A stretch of DNA of 64,000 nt from Ideonella sp. (GTDB taxonomy: Bacteria > Pseudomonadota > Gammaproteobacteria > Burkholderiales > Burkholderiaceae_C): assembly GCA_015075165.1 (NCBI GenBank), contig JABTUY010000008.1:58331-122330 (forward strand), in the 5' to 3' direction. The translations under genes were made by a program, and so were the position numbers. Below the pieces are notes generated by a model. That model saw only the letters and a list, made by a program, of their open reading frames with translations. It searched no databases and was not told the DNA's origin. This document shows positions 9,481-18,158 of this stretch, piece by piece; the first letter of the stretch is position 1; each line of letters begins with the position of its first letter.

Positions 9481-9531
9481 GGCCGGCGGCCCCCCACGCG
9501 CACCGCGGCACCGGCGCCGATCACGCGCGAT

Positions 9532-11079
9532 TCACGGGCAGGCTGCCACCGCCTGCGACACCGCCGCCGTCAACCGCTTCGCGTACGGCACGTGCAGGAA
9601 CTCGTTCGGCCCGTGCGCGTTGCTCTTCGGACCGAGCACGCCGCAGACCATCATCTGCGCGCGCGGAAAGCCCTGCGCCAGCATGCTCATCAGCGGGATC
9701 GTGCCGCCTTGCCCGATGTAGCCGAGCGGCGCGCCGTACTGCGCGCGCGAGGCGCCGTCGAGCGCCGTCTCCAGCCACGGCGCGAGCGATGGCGCATTCC
9801 AGCCGGTGGCGCCGAGCGCGCCGGCGCGGCCATCGGGGTGGAACGTGACGCGCGCGTTGTACGGCGCGTTGTCTTCCAGCAGCGCCTTCAGCTTGATCGA
9901 CGCCTCGTGGCCGTTGACCAGCGGCGGCAGGCGCAGGCTCAGCTTGAACGCGGTGTAAGGGCGCAGCACGTTGCCGGCGTTGCCGAGCGCGGGCACGCCG
10001 TCGACCCCGGTGACCGCCAGCGTCGGGCGCCACGTGCGGTTGAGCAGCGCCTGCACCGGATCGGTGGTGGTCGGCAGCGACGCGCCGCCATCGGCGCCGC
10101 AGGCCCACGGAAAGCGGCGCCACACCGCATCGCCGATCGTCGCGGCGGCCGCACGGGCCTGCGCCACGCGTTCGGCCGGCACCTCGCAGTGGAACGCCTC
10201 GGGCAGCAACCGCCCGGTGCCCGAATCCTCCAGCCGGTCGAGCAGCTGGCGCAGGATGCGAAAGCTCGACGGCACCAGGCCGCTGGCGTCGCCCGAGTGC
10301 ACGCCTTCGGTCAGCACCTCGACCTTCAGCACGCCCGACACCATGCCGCGCAGCGAGGTCGTGAGCCACAGCTGGTCGTAGTTGCCGGCGCCGGAGTCGA
10401 GGCACACCACCAACTGCACGTCGCCGAGCCGGGGCTTCAGCGCATCGAGATACGCCGGCAGGTCGAACGAGCCGCTCTCCTCGCAGCTCTCGATCAGCCC
10501 GACGATGCGCGGTCGCTCGATGCCCTGCGCATCGAGCGCCTCGATCGCGGTGATCGCGGCATACACGGCATAGCCATCGTCGGCGCCACCGCGGCCATAC
10601 AGCAGGCCCTGGTCGTCGAGCTTCGGCGTCCACGGCCCGAGATCATTGCGCCAGCCGGTGAACTCGGGCTGCTTGTCGAGATGGCCGTACATCAGCACCG
10701 TGCCGGTGCTGCCGGGCCGCGTGGCCGGCACCTCGAACACGATGACCGGCGTGCGGCCCTCGAGCCGCACCACCTCGAGCTTCAGCGCCGTGACCTTGCG
10801 CGACTCGACCCATGCCGCCGCCGCGCGCACCACGTGGTCGAGGTGGCCGTGCGTGCGCCACTCGGCGTCGAACATCGGGCTCTTGGCCGGCACCTCGATG
10901 TAGCGCTTCAGCTCGGGCACGATGCGCTCGTCCCAGGCGCGGCTGCAGAAGCTGCGCAGCGCGTCGGCCTGCGCCGGCGTGAGCGCCGGTCGGACAGCCG
11001 CCGTGGCGGGCTCGTCGCCGGCGGCAGGGACAGCGGCGTCGCTGCCGGCCGCAGCGCAGGCGGGCTCGCGTGCGTTCAT
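9532..11079 (-). CDS. M20 family metallopeptidase (dipeptidase/deacylase type)
   Basis: A zinc-dependent exopeptidase of the M20 family, 515 residues. LMYGHLDKQPE carries the first zinc His and the catalytic Asp; GRGGADDGYA the bridging Asp; LIESCEESGS the catalytic Glu and metal Glu; and AHGPNEFL near the C-terminus the last metal His. The inserted dimerisation (lid) domain lies in the middle. It resembles long-form dipeptidases such as carnosinase-like enzymes, but the substrate is not clear. No signal peptide is apparent, so it is probably cytoplasmic. Its ATG overlaps the stop of the upstream hydrolase gene by 4 bp, so the two are co-translated. Confidence 0.85.
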   Translation of the reverse strand: MNAREPACAAAGSDAAVPAAGDEPATAAVRPALTPAQADALRSFCSRAWDERIVPELKRYIEVPAKSPMFDAEWRTHGHLDHVVRAAAAWVESRKVTALKLEVVRLEGRTPVIVFEVPATRPGSTGTVLMYGHLDKQPEFTGWRNDLGPWTPKLDDQGLLYGRGGADDGYAVYAAITAIEALDAQGIERPRIVGLIESCEESGSFDLPAYLDALKPRLGDVQLVVCLDSGAGNYDQLWLTTSLRGMVSGVLKVEVLTEGVHSGDASGLVPSSFRILRQLLDRLEDSGTGRLLPEAFHCEVPAERVAQARAAAATIGDAVWRRFPWACGADGGASLPTTTDPVQALLNRTWRPTLAVTGVDGVPALGNAGNVLRPYTAFKLSLRLPPLVNGHEASIKLKALLEDNAPYNARVTFHPDGRAGALGATGWNAPSLAPWLETALDGASRAQYGAPLGYIGQGGTIPLMSMLAQGFPRAQMMVCGVLGPKSNAHGPNEFLHVPYAKRLTAAVSQAVAACP

Positions 11080-11951
11080 CGTGAGGACTCCAGTGCGGTA
11101 TGTGGCCGGCGCAACGTCTCGAGCGAACCGAGCCAGCGCGTCAGCTCGGCCAGCGGTGCCGCGCGTTCGGGGTCATTGAAGATCTCGTGCGCCATCTGCG
11201 GGTAGCAAGTGTGCGCCAGCGCCGTCGCCGGCGCTGCGGCGGCGAACGCGGCGCTGCCGGCCGGTGCGACGCAACGGTCGGCACCCGCCCACAGCAGCAG
11301 CGTGGGCACGCGCCACTGTGGCGCCTGCGTGCGCACGAAAGCGCCGGCGTCGACGACGAAGCGCACCAGCAGCGGGGTGACGCGGTCGTGCACCAGCGGA
11401 TCGTCGATGTAGGCCCGCACCACGGCCGGGTCGCGCGACACCCACTGCGGCTTCAGGCCGTTGCCCACCGCGAGCTGCGGCGCGAGCGGTCCCAGCACGG
11501 CCAGCAGCGCGCGCTGCACAGCGTTCATGCCCGGGTCGAGCGCGGGTGACGACAGCACCAGCGCGTCGACCGGGCGCCACCACGCGGCCGGCCGCTGCAC
11601 CAGCCCTTCGGCGACGAAGCGCGCGGCGATCAGGCCGCCGAGGCTGTGCCCCAGCAGCACCAGCGGGCGCGCCGGCTCGCGACGCAGCGTGTCGATCACC
11701 ACGCCGAGGTCGTCGAGCAGGCTGTCGGCGCGGGCGATCGCGCCGCGCGCACCGCCGGAGGCGCCGTGGCCACGGTGGTCGTAGCCGGCCACGTCCCAGC
11801 CGGCGTCGTTCAGCGCCGCCGCCACGTGCTCGTAGCGGCCAATGTGCTCGCCCAGCCCGTGCACGATCAGCACCAGGCCGTGCGTCCTCGTCTTCAGCGT
11901 CCATTGCCGCAGGTGCAGCGGCAGGTCGTCGTGGGTGTGCAGCGCATGCAT
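11076..11951 (-). CDS. Alpha/beta hydrolase, monoacylglycerol-lipase-like (Hydrolase_4/S33)
   Basis: A serine hydrolase of the lysophospholipase/monoacylglycerol lipase group. LIVHGLGEHIGRYEHVA near the N-terminus is the oxyanion-hole region, GHSLGG holds the nucleophilic Ser, GADRCVAP the Asp and QMAHEIFNDP the His. ATG 11951 is chosen because family members begin shortly before the HLRQW segment; the frame remains open to 12008. It is the first gene of a two-gene unit with the M20 peptidase (4-bp overlap). Substrate unknown: acylglycerols are the family-based guess. Confidence 0.8.
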   Translation of the reverse strand: MHALHTHDDLPLHLRQWTLKTRTHGLVLIVHGLGEHIGRYEHVAAALNDAGWDVAGYDHRGHGASGGARGAIARADSLLDDLGVVIDTLRREPARPLVLLGHSLGGLIAARFVAEGLVQRPAAWWRPVDALVLSSPALDPGMNAVQRALLAVLGPLAPQLAVGNGLKPQWVSRDPAVVRAYIDDPLVHDRVTPLLVRFVVDAGAFVRTQAPQWRVPTLLLWAGADRCVAPAGSAAFAAAAPATALAHTCYPQMAHEIFNDPERAAPLAELTRWLGSLETLRRPHTALESSR

Positions 11952-12104
11952 CCCGGTCAGCGTCTCGGCGTGCGAGCAGGGCCGTTCATCAGCATGCAGT
12001 GTAGGCAACCGGCGCCGAGCGCCCGGCTCGGGGCTTGCCCTCGCACCGCGGCTGCTTGCTTCGCGCTAGCCTGCGGCGCTGCTGTGACGCGGCGGGGTGA
12101 CGCG

Positions 12105-12935
12105 ATGAACGAATTCTTCGACCTGGCACTGGACGGACGCAGCGGCGTCGCCGACCTGGTGTTGAACCAGCCGGCGCGCATGAACACGATGACGCCGGCG
12201 TTCTTTCCGGCGCTGCGCGATGCGGTGCGTGCGCTCGACGAAGCCGGCCGTACACGCGTGCTGGTGATCCGCTCCAGCGGCAAGCACTTCAGCGCCGGCA
12301 TGGCGCTCGACGTGTTCGACGGTTTCGATCTGCTCGCCACGCACGATGCACGGGCGCGGCTGAACTTCCAGCGCGGCCTGCGCGGTTTGATGGCCTGTTT
12401 CGACGCGCTCGAGGAGGCGCGCTTTCCGGTGCTGTGCGCGGTGCAAGGCGGCTGCGTCGGTGGCGGCCTCGACCTCGCGCTGGCCTGCGACCTGCGCGTG
12501 TGCAGCGCCGATGCCTTCTTCACGGTGCAGGAGATCCACATCGGCATGGCAGCCGACCTCGGCTCGCTGCAGCGGCTGCCGAAGGTGGTGCCGCAGGGGC
12601 TGGCGCGGCAGATGGCCTACACCGGCGAACGGCTCGATGCGGCACGCGCGCTGACCTCGGGCCTGGTCAACGCGGTGCTCGCCGATGCCGATGCGCTGCG
12701 CGCCCACGTGATCGATCTGGCACGGCAGATCGCCGCGAAGAGCCCGCTGGCCGTTGCCGGCAGCAAGATCGCGCTGAACCATGCGCGCGACCACGCCACG
12801 CGCGATGCGCTGGAGCAGATGACGCTGCTACAAAGCGCGATCTTCGACCACGACGAGATTGCGCGCGCGATCGCCGCGTGGAAGGCCCGGCAGCCGGGCG
12901 AGTTCGCGCCACTGCCGCCGTCGTCACCGGTATAG
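12105..12935 (+). CDS. Crotonase family protein, delta(3,5)-delta(2,4)-dienoyl-CoA isomerase-like
   Basis: Enoyl-CoA hydratase/isomerase superfamily, 276 residues. The oxyanion hole is formed by the KHFSAGMAL and QGGCVGGGLDL segments. The stretch FFTVQEIHIGMAADLGSLQ matches the ECH1 dienoyl-CoA isomerase signature, with the catalytic Glu (QEI) and Asp (AAD) in register, which argues for isomerisation of dienoyl-CoA intermediates in oxidation of unsaturated fatty acids rather than plain hydration. It stands alone, not in a beta-oxidation operon, and converges with the acetyltransferase gene that follows. Confidence 0.8.
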   Translation: MNEFFDLALDGRSGVADLVLNQPARMNTMTPAFFPALRDAVRALDEAGRTRVLVIRSSGKHFSAGMALDVFDGFDLLATHDARARLNFQRGLRGLMACFDALEEARFPVLCAVQGGCVGGGLDLALACDLRVCSADAFFTVQEIHIGMAADLGSLQRLPKVVPQGLARQMAYTGERLDAARALTSGLVNAVLADADALRAHVIDLARQIAAKSPLAVAGSKIALNHARDHATRDALEQMTLLQSAIFDHDEIARAIAAWKARQPGEFAPLPPSSPV

Positions 12936-12958
12936 GCCGCAGCGCCGCGGGTAGCCGG

Positions 12959-13606
12959 CTACGAAGCGTCTTGCGCCGGCCGCCGCGGCCAGCGCCGCAG
13001 CACCCACGTGCGGCCGGCCCCCCCGGCACGCGAAAGCCGCAGGCACAGCACCTCGTCGATGGCGCCGAGCTTGCGCTTGAAGCGGCGCGCCGCGGTGTTC
13101 GTGTAGTCGGTGCAGCTGAACACGCGGGTGCGGCCGATCGCACGCAGCGCCGCATAGCACTGCTGGCGCATGCTGGGTGCGAGGTTCTGGCCGCGCAGCG
13201 ACGGGTCGGTGTAGGCGTTGAACAGGTAAGCTTCATCGTCGTCGAGCCGGCGCCGCCAACCCGGGTCGCGGCACTCGTCCATCTCGCACCACATCTTGGC
13301 GACGATGCGTGCACCATCCTTGATCGCGAAGCAGCGCAGGCCGCTGCGCAGCCGCTCGGCGCACAGCGCCGCCGGCGTGCCCGGCTCGACACGCACCAGC
13401 TCGGGAATATCGTCCGGCCCCGCCCAGCCGGCGCTATAGCGGCTGTCGATGCGGATCGGTTCACCGGCCGGCATCACGCCCTCGGCGGTGACGAAGAACA
13501 GCTCGGCCTCGATGCCGAGACGCGCGGCCAGGCTCACCAGCCGGCGCACGATGCGGGGACCGAGCAGCGCCCCGGCAGGGGCAGCTTGATGTGGCTGTGC
13601 GGTCAT
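12959..13606 (-). CDS. GNAT-type N-acetyltransferase
   Basis: Probable acetyl-CoA-dependent acyltransferase, 215 residues. The C-terminal half shows the GNAT pattern: AYLFNAYTDPSLRGQNLAP (beta-4 and the Q/RxxGxG/A-like pyrophosphate loop), then FSCTDYTNTAARRFKRKLG near the end. The N-terminal half is not recognisable. ATG 13606 has GAGG about 8 bases upstream. It follows metW on the same strand after 43 bp and could be co-transcribed with metX-metW. Substrate unknown. Confidence 0.6.
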   Translation of the reverse strand: MTAQPHQAAPAGALLGPRIVRRLVSLAARLGIEAELFFVTAEGVMPAGEPIRIDSRYSAGWAGPDDIPELVRVEPGTPAALCAERLRSGLRCFAIKDGARIVAKMWCEMDECRDPGWRRRLDDDEAYLFNAYTDPSLRGQNLAPSMRQQCYAALRAIGRTRVFSCTDYTNTAARRFKRKLGAIDEVLCLRLSRAGGAGRTWVLRRWPRRPAQDAS

Positions 13607-13649
13607 GCGGATCGCCTCTGCGCCCAATGCATCCGCGGCGACGTGCCTC

Positions 13650-14240
13650 TCAGGTGCCGGACCGCTCGAATTTGAACACGGCCACGCTGGCCAGCAGGTT
13701 CGGCAGCGTGCGCACCGCGCGGCCATCGCGCAGACCGAAGCTGTCGAGGATCGACAAGCCGTTGCGGCGTGCCAGCACTTCGAAATCGGCGAAGGTGCCG
13801 ACGCGGATGTTCGGCGTGTCGTACCACTGGTACGGCAGCGTGCGGGTCACCGGCATGCGCCCGCGCGCCACCGACAGCCGGTTCGGCCAGTGCGCGAAGT
13901 TCGGGAAGCTGACGATGCCGATGCGCCCGACGCGCGCCGTCTCGCGCAGCATCCGCTCGGTGTTGCGCAGGTGCTGCAGCGTGTCGAGCTGCAGCACCAC
14001 GTCGAAGCTGCGATCGTCGAACAGCGCCAGGCCTTCCTCCAGGTTGAGCTGCACCACCTGCACGCCGCGCTGCACGCAGCGCAGCACGTTGGCGTCGGCG
14101 ATCTCGATGCCGTAGCCGCTGCAGCCGCGGTGCGCGCACAGGTGCGCCAGCAACTCGCCGCCGCCGCAACCGAGGTCGAGCACGCGCGAGCCTGGCGGCA
14201 CCAGTTCGGCGATCAACTCGAGGTCGCGCCGTTCGCTCAT
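13650..14240 (-). CDS. metW: Methionine biosynthesis protein MetW
   Basis: A 196-residue class I methyltransferase-fold protein. [14 protein letters not shown] near residue 21 is motif [17 protein letters not shown] lies in the region of motifs IV and V. MetW is paired with MetX in many proteobacteria and is needed for full MetX function there rather than having a proven methyltransfer reaction. Its ATG overlaps the end of metX by 4 bp, so the two proteins are translationally coupled. Confidence 0.93.
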   Translation of the reverse strand: MSERRDLELIAELVPPGSRVLDLGCGGGELLAHLCAHRGCSGYGIEIADANVLRCVQRGVQVVQLNLEEGLALFDDRSFDVVLQLDTLQHLRNTERMLRETARVGRIGIVSFPNFAHWPNRLSVARGRMPVTRTLPYQWYDTPNIRVGTFADFEVLARRNGLSILDSFGLRDGRAVRTLPNLLASVAVFKFERSGT

Positions 14241-15448
14241 GGCTGCACCGACCGGGTGTCCCCGCGCCCTGGAGGGGGCGGGGCCGGGTGGGGGGAAGCG
14301 TCGATTCGGCGCAAGGCGCCTGCTTCGAGCGCCACGCGCTCGAAGTAGGCGCGCAGCACGCCGTGGTAGCGCTCATCGTCGAGCAGGAACGCGTCGTGCC
14401 CGTGCGGCGCATCGATCTCGGCGTAGCTGACCGCGATGCGGTTGTCGACCAGCGCCTTCACGATCTCGCGCGAGCGCGCCGGCGCGAAGCGCCAGTCGGT
14501 CGAGAAGCTGACGATCAGGAAGCGGTTGTCGCGCGCCGCCGCCAGCGCAGCCGTCAGGTTGCCGCCGTGCGCGGCCGCCGGGTCGAAGTAGTCGAGCGCG
14601 CGCGTGATCAGCAGGTAGGTGTTGGCGTCGAAGTACTCGCTGAACTTGTCACCCTGGTGGCGCAGGTAGCTCTCGATCTGGAACTCGATGTCCTGCGTGG
14701 TGTAGCCGAGCCCGCCGTTGCGCAGCTCGCGGCCGAACTTGGCTTCCATCGAGTCGTCGGACAGGTAGGTGATGTGGCCGATCATGCGCGCCACGCGCAA
14801 GCCACGCGCCGGCACCACGCCGTGCGCGTAGTAGTGGCCGCCGTGGAAGTCGGGGTCGGTGACGATCGCGCGGCGCGCCACCTCGTTGAAGGCGATGTTC
14901 TGCGCCGACAGGTTCGGCGCCGTCGCCACCGCGATGCAGTGGCGCACGCGCGCGGGAAAGCGCAGCGTCCACGCCAGCGCCTGCATGCCGCCCAGGCTGC
15001 CGCCGATCACCGCGGCCAGTTGCCGGATACCGAGCGCATCCAACAGCCGGGCCTGGGCGTCGACCCAGTCTTCGACCGTGACGACCGGAAAGTCGGCTCC
15101 GTAGGGCCGGCCGGTGGCGGGGTTGGTGTGCATCGGCCCGGTCGAGCCGAAGCACGAGCCCGGGTTGTTGACGCCGACCACGAAGAAGCGCTCGGTGTCC
15201 AGCGGCTTGCCCGGGCCGACCAGGTTGTCCCACCAGCCCTCGCTGCGCTCGCGGCCCTCGTGCACGCCGGCCACGTGGTGGCTGGCGTTCAGCGCATGGC
15301 ACACCAGCACGGCGTTGCTGGCGTCGGCGTTGAGCGTGCCGTAGGTTTCGTAGACCAGCGTGTAGTCGGCCAGCACGGCGCCGCTGCGCAGCGGCAGCGG
15401 CTGCGCGAAGTGCCGGCTGTGCGGCTGCACGATCCCGATCGATCCCAT
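14237..15448 (-). CDS. metX: Homoserine O-acyltransferase MetX (succinyl- or acetyl-)
   Basis: First committed step of methionine synthesis: transfers a succinyl or acetyl group to homoserine. The alpha/beta-hydrolase triad is visible: Ser in [10 protein letters not shown], Asp in FSTDWRFAP and His in [21 protein letters not shown] is a family hallmark. Betaproteobacterial MetX proteins are often assigned as succinyltransferases (MetXS), but I cannot settle the donor from sequence. ATG 15448 (MGSIGIV) matches the family N-terminus; in-frame ATGs at 15457 and 15463 are also available. The last 15-20 residues (Pro-rich, [12 protein letters not shown]) are encoded by a GC-rich repeat that resembles the dispersed intergenic element. 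Confidence 0.93.
   Translation of the reverse strand: MGSIGIVQPHSRHFAQPLPLRSGAVLADYTLVYETYGTLNADASNAVLVCHALNASHHVAGVHEGRERSEGWWDNLVGPGKPLDTERFFVVGVNNPGSCFGSTGPMHTNPATGRPYGADFPVVTVEDWVDAQARLLDALGIRQLAAVIGGSLGGMQALAWTLRFPARVRHCIAVATAPNLSAQNIAFNEVARRAIVTDPDFHGGHYYAHGVVPARGLRVARMIGHITYLSDDSMEAKFGRELRNGGLGYTTQDIEFQIESYLRHQGDKFSEYFDANTYLLITRALDYFDPAAAHGGNLTAALAAARDNRFLIVSFSTDWRFAPARSREIVKALVDNRIAVSYAEIDAPHGHDAFLLDDERYHGVLRAYFERVALEAGALRRIDASPHPAPPPPGRGDTRSVQP
14245..14296 (-). repeat. GC-rich palindromic repeat forming the metX 3' end
   Basis: On the coding strand this reads CACCCGGCCCCGCCCCCTCC, then AGGGCGCGGGGACACC, and resembles the dispersed post-stop element seen at 18.0, 24.7, 41.8 and 63.0 kb. 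Here it is read in frame as the tail of MetX, just before the overlapping metW start. Confidence 0.5.
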
Positions 15449-15545
15449 TGCTGTCATCGTCATCGACAAAACCCGACGCCGCTGCTCGATGCGGACGCCG
15501 GGTTTGCGGGCGTCACTTTTAGCGGCATTTCTAGAGCGCCCGCAA
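15449..15545 (-). promoter_or_regulatory. metX leader with two potential hairpins
   Basis: On the minus strand a perfect 9-bp stem (TTGCGGGCG at 15504-15512 pairing with CGCCCGCAA at 15537-15545, 24-base loop) is followed by an imperfect stem, AAACCCGGCG with GTCGGGTTT, ending just before the metX start codons. There is no clear Shine-Dalgarno sequence. The layout suggests a structured leader, but it does not match the SAM-II, SAM-I or SAH riboswitch consensus that I know. Confidence 0.35.
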
Positions 15546-15643
15546 GCCGGAACAAATCGGCGCTGTGGCGGCAGTATAGCCACGCCATCCAGCACGGGCG
15601 ACGCGGGCGTGACATAACTGGTCATCTGGCCAATAATCGCCCC

Positions 15644-16303
15644 ATGGCCCGGCCCTCGCAGCACATCGACCGCGCGCTGCTGGCGGCCGGCCGCGCGCTG
15701 TACCCCCGGCTGGGCTGCGCGGGACTGTCGGTGCGGGCGCTGGCCGAGCGCGCGGGCGCCAACCCGGCGATGTTCCACTACCACTTCAAGACCAAGGATC
15801 AGTTCCTGCGCACGTTGCTGCAGCAACTTTACGAAGACCTGTTCGCCACGCTGGACCACGGCGTGGCGCTGCAGGGGCCGGCGATCGAGCGGCTGCGCAG
15901 CGGGCTCAACGCGCTGGCGCGCTTCGCGCGCGACCACCGGCCGCTTCTGAGTCGCGTCTGGGCCGACGCCGTCGCCGGGCACGTCGTGGCGCGCGAGTTC
16001 GTGCGCGCCAACGCGCCGCGCCACGTTGGTCTGCTGCTGCATTGGCTGGCGCAGGCCGAACACGAGCGTTCGCTGGCGGCGATGCCGCCGCTCCAGCGGC
16101 TGAGCTTCGTGATGGGCTCGGTGATGGCGCCGATGATGGTCCTGTCGAATCTGGCGACGATGGGCGTCGCGCCCGGCCTGCTGACGCGCGAACTCGATCC
16201 GCAGGTGACGAGCGACGCCGCCATCGCCGCACGGGTCGACCTCGCGCTGCAGGCGCTGCGGCCGACCACCGCCCCCACGACCCGCAGGAGGACCCATGCG
16301 TAG
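15644..16303 (+). CDS. TetR family transcriptional regulator
   Basis: A 219-residue one-component repressor. The N-terminal helix-turn-helix covers about residues 10-55, with [24 protein letters not shown] as turn and recognition helix. The C-terminal ligand domain resembles the group with a TetR_C/CecR-type tail but is not diagnostic. It leads the HlyD-ATPase-permease operon and overlaps the adaptor gene by 8 bp, so it very likely regulates this exporter. A short dyad-like sequence (TGGTCATCTGGCCA, about 15619-15632) just before the start could be its operator. Confidence 0.88.
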   Translation: MARPSQHIDRALLAAGRALYPRLGCAGLSVRALAERAGANPAMFHYHFKTKDQFLRTLLQQLYEDLFATLDHGVALQGPAIERLRSGLNALARFARDHRPLLSRVWADAVAGHVVAREFVRANAPRHVGLLLHWLAQAEHERSLAAMPPLQRLSFVMGSVMAPMMVLSNLATMGVAPGLLTRELDPQVTSDAAIAARVDLALQALRPTTAPTTRRRTHA

Positions 16304-17279
16304 CGCGACCGTTCGCCGCCTCCCGACCCTTGCGCTGGCCGCCTCGCTCGCCACGCTGGCGGCGTGTGGCGAGCCGGCGCCACCGGGCTGGTCGGGCTAC
16401 GCCGAGGGCGAGTTCGTCTACGTGGCCGCGCCGTTGGCGGGCTCGCTGGCGCAGCTCGCGGTGCAGCCCGGTCAGGACGTGGCCATCGGTGCGCCGCTGT
16501 TCGCGCTCGACGCCACTCCGGAGCAGGCCGCGCGTGCCGAGGGCGAGGCGCGGCTGGCGCAGGCGCAGGCGCAGGCGAGCGACGCCACCAAGGGCCGCCG
16601 CCCCGCCGAGGTCGCGGTGACGCGCGCGCAGCTCGCGCAGGCGCGCGCGCAGCAGCGGCTCGCCGACGACGACCTCGCGCGCCAGCAGCAATTGCTGGCG
16701 CAAGGCTTCATCACGCCGGCGCGGCTCGACGACGCGCGCACCGCGCTGGCGCAGGCACGCGCGCGCGTGGCCGAGCTCGAGGCTGCGCTGAAGGTGGCGC
16801 AGTTGCCGGCGCGCAGCGACGAGCAGCGCGCCGCGCGCGCGCAGGCCGACGCCGCCGCGCAGGCGCTGCGCCAGCAGCAGTGGCGCCTCGGCCAGATGCA
16901 GCAGGCGTCGCCGGCCGCAGCGCGCGTGGCGGACACCTTCTTTCGCGTCGGCGAATGGGTCGCTGCCGGCGCGCCGGTGGTGCAGTTGCTGCCCGACGGC
17001 GCCACCAAGGCGCGCTTCTTCGTGCCCGAGGCCGAGATCGGTGCCATCGCGCCGGGCCAGGCGGTGCGCATCGCGTGCGACGGCTGCGGCGCGCCGATTG
17101 CCGCGCACATCACGCGTATCGCCACCCAGCCCGAGTACACGCCGCCGGTGATCTACTCGAACGCGCAGCGCGCGAAGCTGGTGTTCATGGTCGAAGCCCG
17201 GCCCGACGCGGCCACCGACAGCCGCCGCCTCAAGCCCGGCCAGCCGCTGGACGTGCGCCGCGCCGGCGCCACGCCATGA
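16296..17279 (+). CDS. HlyD/RND-type efflux adaptor, predicted lipoprotein
   Basis: Periplasmic adaptor of an ABC efflux system, 327 residues. The N-terminus ends in LATLAAC, a lipobox, so the mature protein is probably lipid-anchored at Cys rather than held by a transmembrane helix. The biotinyl-lipoyl half motif begins at [16 protein letters not shown]; a long Ala/Gln/Arg-rich coiled coil covers about residues 75-200; the second lipoyl half and beta-barrel follow. The overall plan resembles the YbhG/YhiI adaptors of E. coli. Overlaps: 8 bp with the regulator, 4 bp with the ATPase gene. Confidence 0.85.
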   Translation: MRSATVRRLPTLALAASLATLAACGEPAPPGWSGYAEGEFVYVAAPLAGSLAQLAVQPGQDVAIGAPLFALDATPEQAARAEGEARLAQAQAQASDATKGRRPAEVAVTRAQLAQARAQQRLADDDLARQQQLLAQGFITPARLDDARTALAQARARVAELEAALKVAQLPARSDEQRAARAQADAAAQALRQQQWRLGQMQQASPAAARVADTFFRVGEWVAAGAPVVQLLPDGATKARFFVPEAEIGAIAPGQAVRIACDGCGAPIAAHITRIATQPEYTPPVIYSNAQRAKLVFMVEARPDAATDSRRLKPGQPLDVRRAGATP

Positions 17280-18025
17280 GCGCGCCGGCCGCCGACTGGG
17301 CGATCGACGTCCACGAGCTGACCAAGCGCTTCGGCGGCCGCGTGGTGGTCGACCGCGTGTCGCTGCGCGTCGCGCGCGGCCGCATCTGCGGCTTCCTCGG
17401 CCCCAACGGCAGCGGCAAGACCACCACCATACGACTGCTGTGCGGGCTGCTGACGCCCGACGCCGGCCGTGGCACCTGCCTGGGCCTGGACATCACCGCA
17501 CGCGCGCCCGAGATCAAGCGCCAGGTGGGCTACATGACGCAGCGCTTCGGCTTGTACGAGGACCTGTCGATCCGCCAGAACCTCGACTTCATCGCCCGCC
17601 TGTTCGAGCTGCCGGGGCGCCGCGCCGCGGTCGACCACGCGCTACGGCGACTCGGCCTGGTCGAGCGGCAGCAGCAGCTGGCCGGCACGCTGTCGGGCGG
17701 CTGGAAGCAGCGCCTCGCGCTCGCCGCCTGCCTGCTGCACCAGCCGCGACTGCTGCTGCTCGACGAGCCGACCGCCGGCGTCGACCCGAAGGCGCGGCGC
17801 GACTTCTGGGACCAGCTGCACCAGCTGGCCGAAGACGGCATGACGGTGCTGGTGTCGACGCACTACATGGACGAGGCGCAGCGCTGCCACGAGCTGGTCT
17901 ACATCGCCTATGGCCGCGTGCTCGCGCAGGGCCACGCCGAGCGCATCGTCGCCGAGGCCGGCGCGCGCGACCTCGAGGACGCGTTCGTGCGCCTGGTGGG
18001 GCGTGCGCAGGACAACTTCGCATGA
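17276..18025 (+). CDS. ABC transporter ATP-binding protein (drug/efflux, ABC-2 type)
   Basis: Cytoplasmic ATPase of the efflux system, 249 residues. Walker A GPNGSGKTTT, Q-loop YMTQRFGLYEDLSI, signature LSGGWKQRL, Walker B LLLLDEPTAGVDP and the H-loop STHYMDEAQ are all intact. A single nucleotide-binding domain, unlike the fused YbhF; it presumably dimerises. ATG 17276 overlaps the adaptor stop. The gene ends at the edge of a dispersed palindromic repeat that separates it from the permease gene. Confidence 0.92.
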   Translation: MSAPAADWAIDVHELTKRFGGRVVVDRVSLRVARGRICGFLGPNGSGKTTTIRLLCGLLTPDAGRGTCLGLDITARAPEIKRQVGYMTQRFGLYEDLSIRQNLDFIARLFELPGRRAAVDHALRRLGLVERQQQLAGTLSGGWKQRLALAACLLHQPRLLLLDEPTAGVDPKARRDFWDQLHQLAEDGMTVLVSTHYMDEAQRCHELVYIAYGRVLAQGHAERIVAEAGARDLEDAFVRLVGRAQDNFA

Positions 18026-18027
18026 AA

Positions 18028-18125
18028 GCGCCCACCCCCGAAGCGGCCTGCGGCCGCCGCCCCCTCAAGGGGGCGCCCCCAGCGGCCCGGCGAAGCCGGA
18101 TCCGCGGGGTCCACTTGGCTGGTCC
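18028..18125 (+). repeat. Dispersed palindromic repeat after the ABC ATPase stop codon
   Basis: Begins CCCACCCCCGAAGCGGCC two or three bases after the stop, contains CCCCCTCAAGGGGG and the stem CCGGC-GAA-GCCGG followed by ATCCGCGG. The reverse complement of 24668-24768 matches it closely over nearly the whole length. It fills most of the 133-bp gap inside the exporter operon. Confidence 0.85.
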
Positions 18126-18158
18126 CGCTTGCGCAGCACGCGGCAGCGGGGCGCACGC

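Noticed and set aside
15449..15545. SAM-II riboswitch upstream of metX.
   Set aside because: A GCTAAAA stretch is present, but the conserved loop sequence and pseudoknot layout of SAM-II are not; only generic hairpins can be supported.
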